DNA from: Histophilus somni | GTDB lineage: Bacteria; Pseudomonadota; Gammaproteobacteria; Enterobacterales; Pasteurellaceae | Assembly: GCF_014202395.1 (NCBI RefSeq) | Contig: NZ_JACHGQ010000006.1 | Location: 86,913-150,912, forward strand | DNA length: 64,000 nucleotides | Direction: 5' to 3' | Shown: positions 51,084 to 61,800 of the stretch, piece after piece | Layout of the letters: every line of letters starts with the position of its first letter | Position numbering within the stretch: position 1 is the first letter of the stretch | The notes under the pieces: model-generated | What the model was told of the DNA's origin: nothing | Seen by the model: the letters and a program-made list of their open reading frames with translations, nothing else | Databases searched by the model: none | Position numbers and translations under genes: made by a program

Positions 51084-51114
51084 AAAAAAAGAGTGGATTT
51101 CCCACTCTTTTAAA
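51084..51114 (-). terminator. Terminator of pyk
   Basis: AAAAGAGTGG and CCACTCTTTT flank a 5-nt loop (51087-51111), with A-run before and T-run after. A USS lies nearby at about 51046. Confidence 0.9.
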
Positions 51115-51137
51115 AAAAACAAAGTCTTATCTTTTTA

Positions 51138-52577
51138 TCATTCAACCACTAAAGCACGGCAAGTACTCGTACCATTTGATGTTAAGTGGTCTCCTTGAGT
51201 TAATAAAACCAAATCACCGGAAACTAAATAACCTTTATCTTTTAGCGATTGTATGGCAGCTTTTAATCCTTCAAGCGTACGACTATCCTGATCAAAATGA
51301 ATTGGAATAACACCACGATACAATGCACATAAATTTAATGTACTTTCATTTCGAGAAAGGGCAAAAATTGGTAGTCCGGAACTAATGCGAGACATCAATT
51401 TTGCAGTATGACCACTACTTGTCATTGCGATAATGGCTGCAACACCTTTCATATGGTTGGCTGCAAACATCGTAGACATCGCAATAGTTTCTTCAATCGT
51501 ATCAAATTCTTTATCTAAGCGATGCCGAGAAATATTTACACTAGGCATTTTTTCAGCACCTAAACAAACTTTAGCCATTGCTGAAACAGTTTCTGAAGGG
51601 TATTGACCTGCTGCTGTTTCCGCAGAAAGCATGACGGCATCAGTGCCATCTAATACAGCATTGGCAACATCCATCACCTCGGCACGAGTTGGCATAGGAT
51701 TGCTAATCATAGATTCCATCATTTGTGTTGCGGTAATCACTACACGATTTAGCTGACGTGAACGACGAATTAATTTTTTCTGTATTCCGACTAATTCCGG
51801 ATCACCAATTTCAACACCCAAATCACCACGAGCAACCATAATTACATCAGAAGCTAAAATAATATCGTCCATTGCCTCCTCGTCAATAACAGTCTCCGCT
51901 CTTTCAACTTTAGCCACAATTTTGGCTTTTAAACCTGCTTGTTGAGCTAATTCACGAGCATAATTTAAATCAGCACTGGAACGAGGGAAAGAAACAGCAA
52001 GATAATCAACACCAATACGTGCAGCTAAAATAATGTCTTCTTTGTCTTTTTCTGTCAGTGCGTTAGCAGATAGCCCACCACCTAATTTATTGATACCTTT
52101 ATTATTTGATAATGGACCGCCAACAATTACTTCTGTAAATACTTTAGTATTGTCTGTCGATAACACTTTTAATTGAACACGTCCGTCATCCAATAATAAA
52201 ATATCGCCCGGAACAACATCTTGCGGTAATGTTTTATAATCCAGTCCTACGGCTTCTTGATTACCTTCACCTTTGGGTAAATCAGCATCTAAAGTAAAAT
52301 TATCACCAATATTTAAGAAAATTTTACCCTCTTTAAAAGTAGATACCCGAATTTTTGGACCTTGTAGATCTCCTAAAATTGCAACAGTTTTACCTAATTT
52401 TTTAGCAATTTCACGAACTTTTTCAGCACGAGCAAGATGATCTTCTGGTGTACCATGAGAAAAATTCATACGAACAACATTTGCACCGGCTACAATAATT
52501 TTTTCTAAATTATTACCTCGATCTGTGGATGGTCCCAGTGTACATACTATTTTTGTTCTTCTTAGTCTTCTAGACAT
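51138..52577 (-). CDS. pyk: Pyruvate kinase
   Basis: 479 residues, close to PykA (type II) of H. influenzae and E. coli (about 478-480). [39 protein letters not shown] and [13 protein letters not shown] contain the substrate, K+ and Mg2+ residues; [21 protein letters not shown] follows. It makes pyruvate and ATP from PEP, feeding the pyruvate dehydrogenase encoded at 38083-44195. A CRP-like box lies upstream. Confidence 0.96.
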   Translation of the reverse strand: MSRRLRRTKIVCTLGPSTDRGNNLEKIIVAGANVVRMNFSHGTPEDHLARAEKVREIAKKLGKTVAILGDLQGPKIRVSTFKEGKIFLNIGDNFTLDADLPKGEGNQEAVGLDYKTLPQDVVPGDILLLDDGRVQLKVLSTDNTKVFTEVIVGGPLSNNKGINKLGGGLSANALTEKDKEDIILAARIGVDYLAVSFPRSSADLNYARELAQQAGLKAKIVAKVERAETVIDEEAMDDIILASDVIMVARGDLGVEIGDPELVGIQKKLIRRSRQLNRVVITATQMMESMISNPMPTRAEVMDVANAVLDGTDAVMLSAETAAGQYPSETVSAMAKVCLGAEKMPSVNISRHRLDKEFDTIEETIAMSTMFAANHMKGVAAIIAMTSSGHTAKLMSRISSGLPIFALSRNESTLNLCALYRGVIPIHFDQDSRTLEGLKAAIQSLKDKGYLVSGDLVLLTQGDHLTSNGTSTCRALVVE

Positions 52578-52654
52578 TCGTTACTCCGTTTAATTATTTT
52601 GAATAATATAAGATTATTAATTTAGTAAAACCCGCTCATTATATGCTTAAAATA

Positions 52655-52676
52655 AAATTAGATCGAGATCACATTT
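52655..52676. promoter_or_regulatory. CRP-like box before pyk
   Basis: On the minus strand AAATGTGATCTCGATCTAATTT matches the CRP consensus at 19 of 22 positions, with a perfect left half. It ends 78 bp before the pyk ATG; direction of the effect is not known. Confidence 0.65.
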
Positions 52677-52807
52677 TGGAAAAATTCTTATCATAACTGG
52701 ATAATGGAAATGAATATTCAGATTTTTTTCTTTTCATAAATGTTAATAAAGTAAGGCTTTTATATATTCTTGAAAAAATTTGTTAATCATCAACCGCACC
52801 AACACAC

Positions 52808-52837
52808 AAAAAAGCAGTGATTGCTCACTGCTTTTTC
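52808..52837 (-). terminator. Terminator of the autotransporter gene
   Basis: AAAGCAGTGA (52811-52820) and TCACTGCTTT (52825-52834) with flanking A and T runs, 19 bp past the adhesin stop. Confidence 0.93.
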
Positions 52838-52855
52838 ACGGTCATTGAATGAAAC

Positions 52856-55800
52856 CTACCAGGTCCAGCCAACCCCTACACCACCGCCGAAATCACCGGC
52901 AGAGTTTCTGCTACCATGTAATTTCAGCATTATTTTACCATTATCGCTCAAACGCGAATAACCTAATGCCACCGCATTGTTTCCTTTATAGGTACCTGCA
53001 GATAAAGCAAGGCTCGATTTGCCCGGCATCGTTACTGTAGGCAATGCGGCAGCAGCATGTGCTCCAGCAACCCCGGCTCTCAAGTCTTTATTGAATATCT
53101 CAATTTTATTGTCGAGATGGTTGAATTTTTGGTCAGTATGTGTCTGCAATCTCTCGACATATCCCTTGTTGACCACGGCATTCGGCGATGAGTTCGGTGT
53201 TAAATCAGGCACACGGATTTCGCCTTTTGCACCGTCAATCTCAACTTTCTGACCTTGTCCGTTTGTGAACGTTAATGCACTTGATGTCAAAGTAGCCTTG
53301 TTATTACCTTCTTTGAGAGTGATCTCCCCCGAACCATAATGTGCAGACTGATTGTTTTTACCTGTCACTGTCAATCCGTTGCCGTCAAGACGGGATTTAT
53401 TCCCCTCTGCGGTTTCTTTGGTTTCAAAAGAGGTCATATTTTTCAAGGTATCGGACAACTTCACTTCCATACCGCTGTCAGAAGCAGTCACTTTAATATT
53501 GCCGGCAGCGGTTGTTGCACTGTTAAACTCACCCTCGCCTTTGATGGTCAATTTCTCGCCTAAATTTTTATGGACAGGCACGCCGTCATTGCCCTCAAAA
53601 TTTAAGCCCGCTTGTCCTAAGGCTTGTAAGTCTTGCAGATTGGCAGCACGCTTAACATCAATTAAGGACTTATCTGACAACAACTTATTGACTGCGTCAT
53701 CTTTTGTGGCTAATGCGATTTGATACGCTTTTTGCTTATCTTTCAAGGATTTTTGCAACGGTTCAATTTCGGCTTGCAACGCTTTAACTGCTTCATTAGC
53801 TTTTGTCAATTCATTTCCAAGCTCTGCCAATTTGGTTTTTTCGGCGTCAAGGTTAGCTTTAGCTTTCTCTTTCGCCACCTTTTCTTCCTCCGTGCTGTCA
53901 GGCATCAAGTTCCACGCCGTTTCAAGGGCGTTAATCGCAGAATCTTGGGCATTTTTCGCCGTTTCAAGGGCATTCGCTTCTTGACGTTTGCTCAACATCT
54001 CGCCCACTTTCGCTGTCACCTTTTTAGCCTCATCTTTCACTGCTTCGCCTGCATTTTTCACGTTTTTAGCTTGCTCTTTTGCTTTATCGGCATCAATACC
54101 CAAACCGCTCGCCACGTTGCCCAGCACTACAGAGTTATCGGTTTTACTATTGGTTTCACCATCGGTATTGACCAGAGAAAGTTGCGGATTATTTACCGCA
54201 CTTTTATCCGCTTTCGGTGTAGCGTTATCCTCAACATCTTCGGCTTTATAGTATTTACCATCATTAGCTTTGACCAGACGATTACCGTCTTTATCGGTAA
54301 ACACCACCGCTCCCGCTTCGCCGTTACGCAAAGCGTTCGCTTTGTCGTTGGCATTTTTGCCATTTAAACCGTCTTTGCCGGTTAAGCCTTTCGCCGCCAT
54401 CGATTCTTTGCCGTCTGATTTTTTTTCAAGACCTGACAATCCATCTTTACCGTCCGCAAAGACCATTATCTTCGGTTTTGGAGCGGTTTCAGAAGAATTT
54501 GGATCATCAATCCATTTCGCCCCAGTGGCTTTCACCAATTGCGAACCGTTAACCGCATCCGTTGATTTATCGGTTAAATCCCCGTCTTTCACATTGGTGA
54601 TTTTCATTGGACCTGTTTTTGGTTCCGCTTTTATTACTACATCGTCCTGTTTTACTGTAGTTTTAACCTCTTGACCGCCTTTTTTATACTTGCCGCCTTC
54701 AAACTTAGCGTCTTTAATTTCATCAGGTTTATAGAACTGACCGTCTTGTCCTTTGACGACTTTCTCTTCCCCTGCATAATAATCAAACGGTCTATTGGAA
54801 TTTGCAGACGCTATTTTTTCGTCCAGTTTCTTATCGACTTCGCCAAATTTCTCGTCTACATAGTTTTTATTGGCTGCCATATCGCCTGTTGATTTCTCAT
54901 CAAAATCTTTTAAGCCCGTAATGGCTCCTGTGCCTTTCTCACCGTCTTTCGCAAACTCAAGGGTAGCAGTACCTTTAACGTTTTCATTTTTGACTTTCAA
55001 ACTGACCGCACTTTGACCGTCTTTGCCATGGACAGTTAAGCCGTCCTTATCATAAACAGCATGGGTTTTATCGCCATTAGTTGCGTCTTTATCACCCACG
55101 GTTAAACCTTTATCGTTCAAGGTCGCAATGGTTGTTTTACCGTCTTTATCTTTCAAGGCGATTTCATCACCTTGAATATTTACTGTGCCTTTGTCGTTCT
55201 TAAACTCGGCAGACTTCAAGCCTTTTAACTCCTCATTGAGAGAAATTTCTAGCTTGCTCTTAGCACTATCCGTTTTCACCGCAATATTGCCGTCGGTGCC
55301 TTTGAAATCAGCGGCTTTAGCTTTATCTAAGCCTTGACCTACAATTTCCAGTTTTTCACCAAGGTTTTTATGCACAATGCTGTCGCTGTCATTGCCGGCA
55401 AAATCCAGTCCTGCTTGTGCGACAGCTTTTAAGTCGGCAACATTCACGGCTTTATGCGATGAATCTTTATCAAACTCGCCTGACACGAGTTTTTTCACCA
55501 ACTCACGTTGTTTGCCTTGTGCAGCTGAAGCAATGCCACTGTCTTTAATATCATCAATACCCAAACCGGATTTAAGGTTATCAATCGCAACAGGGGATGA
55601 CTTAGTGCCATTGGTGCCTTTACCGCCTAGAGTGATGGATGTTTTTGTGTCATCATCATATTTCACCGCCACTTTCTCTGCTTCGGAGTGTTGTGCGGTG
55701 ACTTTCCCTACAATAGCCTTGGCAACCGCAGACAAGTCTTGAACATTGACAGCGTTTGTCTTATTCATATCAGGGTTTCCGGCAAGTACCTTGTCAAGGA

Positions 55801-58800
55801 TAGCTTGGTTGGCTTCTTCGGCTTTTTTCTTCGCCTCTTCATTATTGGTACTTTGTCCATCGGCTACGGCTTGCAAGCCCAGCCCACTCGCAAGTCCTTT
55901 AATTTGTTTGGTATTTAAGGTTAATCCGGTTCTGTCAAAGACAAAGGTTCCACCATTGGATTCAATGACAACATTAGTTTTTGGTTTTGTACCATTCGCT
56001 CCTTGTTTGTTAAATTCAATGCTAGAAGCGATTTTTTTACCTTTGCCAGCTCCGATTTCTCGACCTCCAATAGACTTAATGCCTTTCAAATCAGAATTGA
56101 GAGCAATTTCTAGCGTAGAGGAATCTTTCTTCGCTGTGGTAGTGATATTTTGATGTGTTTTAGCCGAACCTGAACCCACCTTACCTTTAATTTTCAAGCT
56201 GTCATTAACGGTAAATTTAGAGCCTTTATTCCCCTCAACTTCAAATTTTGTTGCATAGTTCATTAATTTCTCTGCCACCGCTTTTGATGTAACCACTCGT
56301 TCATCATCTGCTTTTACGCTTGTCGCTTTATTTAACTCTAATGTTAATGTGACGTCTTTACTATTGCTAGCATCTTTTGGTTTGGCTGATATTTTTATAT
56401 CATTTTCTTTCCTATCAAAAAGTTGTCCTCTTGAATCTTTTGATTTTCCGTTTACACTTTCTGAACTCTCTATAGCGACCGTTCCGCCTAACTGCAATGT
56501 CGCTTCTTGCAGTTTTTGTGGTTGCCCTTGTTCTGTTAATTCATTGCCTTTAAATGTAAGCCCTTTGCCGATAATAGCCTTAGCGACATCGGATAAATCT
56601 TTTACATTTACTGCATTGTTTTTTATACTCTCTATAGAAGTTCCAGTTAATACATTACTAACATTACTTGTAGTAGCTCCGCTATCGCTTGGTGTAGTTG
56701 AATCTATACCACTTGCAATATTTTTAATTTGCTTATTACCTAAATCTAATCCTGCTTCGCTGAATGTAAATTTAGTAGCAACACCTCCATTAGTATTTCC
56801 TAATGTAAATTCTATTTGATTTTTAGTAGCACTGTGACCACCGCTATTATGGCTACTATTATTTGTGAAAGAGATTTTCGCTCCACTTTCATCTTTGCCG
56901 CTTTTAATACTATCTATTTCTTTAAGATTATTAGCCAGCTTGTGTTGAATTTTACCATTTTCTTTAACGGTTACAGATATATTATCATTTTCATCTTTTA
57001 AGAAATCAAAACCTTCTGATAATTTAACAGTATATTCATTAATTTCTTTATTATCTGCTTTAACTTTTTGACCGCCACCATTTGATTTATAAGTAATCGT
57101 TTGATTACCTATATTCTTTTCGGTAATAATTTTATTTTCAACATCTTGCTTTTTACCATTCTCTTCTCTGACAACTAAGTCCCCTTTATTATTTATCGCT
57201 ATAGTTTTTGAATGAATTCCCTTATCATCTTTTAATTCTATAGTCTTAATACCGGTTAAAGCCTCTTTTAATTTTACAGTGATTGTATTTTTATCTTTTT
57301 CAACAGAAGTTGTTATATTACTATCCCCTGCAATTTTGAGTTTTTGGGTTTTCAACTCCACTTTACCAATTGGATCAGCCGGTTGACTATCATTTTTGGT
57401 ATTATCCGCCTCTAACCATAAAGTCGTACTCATTCCATTAATTTTCGAATTCAGGTAGGTTTTCACCGCACTTTCAGTAACAAGTTTGTTGCTTGGTGTG
57501 CCTACACCGCTTGTGTCGTCAGTAATGTTATCCGTTGCCTCTACGTTAAAGGAAATTTCCCCTTTTGAACTATCAAGGCTTGCCGTGAGATGTTTTCCGC
57601 CTTTAAAAGTCAACGTTTCGCCAAGTTTTTTGGTTGTTTCAGTATCAGAACCGCTCGTACTTGTGCCGTTTGCGACTTTAAACGTCAAGCCTCTATCCAC
57701 TAAGCCTTGAGCGATATCAAGTAAATCTTCTACATTTACGGCTCTATTTAATTTTTCTTGATTTGTTTGTGTTCCACTTGATTGTGGTTTTAGTTTTAAT
57801 AACTCATCTAATTTGTTATTACTAGTTCCAGTATCAGTAGAAGACACAACATCAGTTAATCCGCTTGATAATCCTGAAATTTGGACTTTATCTCCTGATT
57901 TTTTAAGTGTTAATGTCGCTCCACTTTCAGGGCTTAACTCAATTTTCTTATCACCGTTATTGGTAATGTTAATACTTCCGGCATCAGTTCCTGCAGTGAT
58001 GGTCGTCTCATTCTCTTTTAATTCAAGTTTTGACTTACCTGTACCTAATTCTAAACTTGTATTTTGATCATTAAGTGTTAACTTAGCGTTTCCCTTGCTA
58101 ATTTCAGAAACACCACTAAATTTATCTCCGGTTAGCGTTACAGATTTACTGTTATCACCAGCTGTGAAAACGATAGATTTTGTATTACTTCCACTAGTTC
58201 CAGTAGTTTTTAATTCAATTTTTATATCGTCTCCATTAGCAACTGATCCAATACCTTTTAAATTTTTAGACAATTTAATCTCTAAGGTGTCAGCTTCATT
58301 AGTCGTGCCATTTTTCTTAGCGACGGTAATGTTACCAGCTGCAGTTTCTGTTGTTTGTGTGCTACCTGTTGACGATGTTTCTCCAACTATTTTTAAGGTT
58401 TCGCCCAATTTTCTAGTAACTTTGTCATCATCACTATTTCCTTGGAATGACAGCCCTTTATTTTTCAATTCATTAGCAACATGAAGCAAATCGCCTGCAT
58501 TGATGGCTTTCTTTAATTTGCCATCATTTGATGTTCCACCATTTTGCGGTTGTCCTGTGGCAACAAGTTTTAACAACTCGTCTAAATCTTGTCTGCCACT
58601 AGCACCATTATCCATTTTTTGCTCTAAACCGCTTGTAATGCCTGTGATTTGTTTGCTGTTTAAGTTCAATTCGTCTTTACCAAAGGTAAATTCTCCGCCA
58701 TCTGCGGTGATTTTGACCGTTGGGCTGGTTGAAGTACCACTACCAGTATCACCATTTGTAAACTCAATTTTTGTTACCGCACTTCCGCCATTGCCATTTT

Positions 58801-61800
58801 TACCGGTAATCGAGGTAATGTCTGTTAAAGCCTCTTTAAGTGATATGGTTAAGGCTTTGTTGCTATCATCAACCGCTGTGGTAATATTGTTTCCGCCTTT
58901 AATGTTTAAAGTCGTATTCGTTTTATTGATTTCTAAACTCGCATCACTACCAGAACTCGGAGTATCTCCCTTAACCGTGAAACTTGAGGCGACGTTTGCT
59001 AATGCACCCTCTAAATAGCCTTTAGTAATTAAATCGTTTTTACCGACCGTATTTGTTTGTGAATCAGAAGGATAGGTTTGTTCTTCTGACAATGTAACCT
59101 TTTTAAAGGTAGGATTTTCTTTTATGCCTATTAAAAGTGTTTTGTTCTTCGATTGATACGCTGTTTTAATATTATCAGGAACGTATCCTCCATCTTGAGT
59201 AGTAGATGGTTTATCTACAGCTCCCGCTTTGATGATTAATTTATCGCCTAGATAATGTGTTCCTTGTTCACCACTTTCATCTCCACTGCCAAAAACAAAG
59301 CCACTATTAAGCTTAGCGATGTTAGCCTCGATAGCATCTTTAAATGTCATTGCTGTTTTTTGTGTTTGTCCTTGTGGTTGAGGAGGATTTGTACTTGGTG
59401 AGCTTAATAATGCTGTAAATTCCGATTTTTTAAATCCCGTTTTATTAGCGTCTTCAACTTCCGCACCCAATACATTCACCGCTAATTTTGAAAATTCATC
59501 GGCGACGGCGTAAAGTTGGCTTCCGTTGATAGCGTCGGTTGAATCTGACGTTACCGCACCAGCAGCGACGTGTTTAATGATACGCTCATTATTTTTCTTA
59601 CCTATGCTTAACACGGATTTTTTATTATTTTCTTGACCATTAGCACTCACTCCACTTTTGAAATTAAATTTAACATTAATAGCCTCTATTTTAGCTTCAT
59701 TAAGTGCGGTTTCTTTTTTAGTCGCTTCTGACCCTTGTCCCAACGCAATGGAGTTGCCGGCGGCGGTTTCTACTGTTGCACCTTGTCCAAGTGCAACCGC
59801 TCCAGTTGCTTTTACAACCGCTGCTTGGCCTATACTTACTGCCTTTTCAACTTTTTCATAAGCATGATTTTTTTCATCTCCAGTTAATGCTTTTGCTCCA
59901 GAACCTATAACGACACTATCTTTAGCACGGGCTGCTTTTGCTTTATTTCCTATTATCACTAAATTATCATTAGCATTTTTATCGGTATCAAAATCTGCTT
60001 TATTTACATTTACTTCAATATTATTCGCTAATGCAATGATATCAGTTCCGTTATACACCTTACTTTTATTACCAATAACAGTTGCCCATGGTGCATTTTC
60101 TATATATGCTCCAGTTATAGGGGTTCCATTTTTAATATGTTTACCATTAGAAGCTTTTACTGCACCTATAGCTGTAGTTGCCCATGAGTTTTTAATTGTT
60201 GTACCACTACCCATTACTACAACTGCATCATTTGTTCTCCTTTTATCAGCAGTAGTTTCAACCTTATTATCAGATCCCAACACAAAAGAATTAGGTACAT
60301 CAACACTGACATTTGTCCCTATGACGATAGCGTTTTGAGCTTTTGAACTTGCCCCTTTTCCTATCGCTATACCAGCACTAGCATTTTTATCAGTACCAGC
60401 ATCTACACCTATGGCTACAGAATTGCTTCCTTTGGCACCATCATTGTCATAATTTGAACCTTTTGAAGTAGGATTATTCACCGACAAATAATGCAAAGTT
60501 CCTACATTTTTTACGCCTTTCATCGCTTCTTTTAATTGAGCAAGGATAACAACGTCTGTGTCCTTTGTACCTGGTGCGACGTTGGTAATTTTTCTTAAGG
60601 CAAGTTTTTTCAAAGTTGCTTCTTTTTCAGCTTTTTCTTTTGTATATTTTTCTTGATCAGGGCTGCTTTTATTTGCTTGAACCCACTTATCAAATTCTTT
60701 TTTTGCTTTGACAATTTCTTGAATTTCACTAATATTTCCACCGTTTTTACCTACAGAAACAGCAGCATAAGTTTCACCACCTATAGCTTTTGCTAACTCA
60801 TCATTTATATAAGCTTCAGGTTCGGCTTGTGTAAATTTTTCAGCAGGTCTATCCGCAACAGAATAGTTACCAAGTGCAACAGCATTAGCAAAATTTGATG
60901 ATGTATTATTACCCAATAATACCGTATTATGGGCTTTATCATTTTCAATCTTAGCATTTTGTCCTATAACAATAGAGTTGTCAGAATTTGCTAAAGCTCC
61001 TACACCAATTGCCATCGAACCTGATTTTTTTGCTCTATCGCTATTAAAATTGGAATTTTTTATTTTTTCTTTTTCTGCCATAGTTAATACACTAACTTTT
61101 TCATCATCAGCATATGCTTTCTCTATTTCATCTATTTTGGATTTTAAACGGTCTTTTCTTTTCCTTTTTTTATCTTCTTCAGTATCGCTACTAGGGAATA
61201 ATAAACTATAGGCAGGGTTATCATATTCCTGTTGTAACTTTGATGATTTAGCAGAAAAATCAGAATATCTAGTTTCATATTTTTTCAATTTTGCATCTAA
61301 TTCATCTGTATTAATTGTTTCCTCACCAATCTCTTTTCTCGCTTTAAGTTTTAAATATTCTCTTTTAATTTTAATATAGTTTTTATAATCCTGTTCTTTT
61401 GTGACTAATAACTTTAAGTCATCTAAGCCTTTGACAGAGACATATTTCACGCCGGAATTAATATTATCTTCTTCTAACGTATTTCCATACAGGATAGCTT
61501 CTTCTAAGGCTCTTAATTGAGATACGTTGACCGCATCGGTATCGCTCGCACCCGGTGCAACATTGACGATACGTCTTTCCGCATTCTTTCCACCCACTGA
61601 CAAATAGCCGATTCTTTCTGATGAAGGTATTGATATGGCATTTTTAGGTGCCCATCCGCCTTGTGCCATTTCAGTTTGAGTATAATCAGTTTTTGCATTG
61701 ACGCCCAATGCGATGGAATCTGAAAAAGAGGCTTCCGCACCATTACCAATTGCCATTGCATTTTTAATGGTAAAATCTGGTTTGCTATTTTTCTTATTTT

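Noticed and set aside
53352..59018. Long plus-strand open frames antisense to the adhesin gene
   Set aside because: They mirror the Ser/Thr/Lys-rich codon pattern of the real minus-strand gene, have no ribosome sites and no protein-family look.
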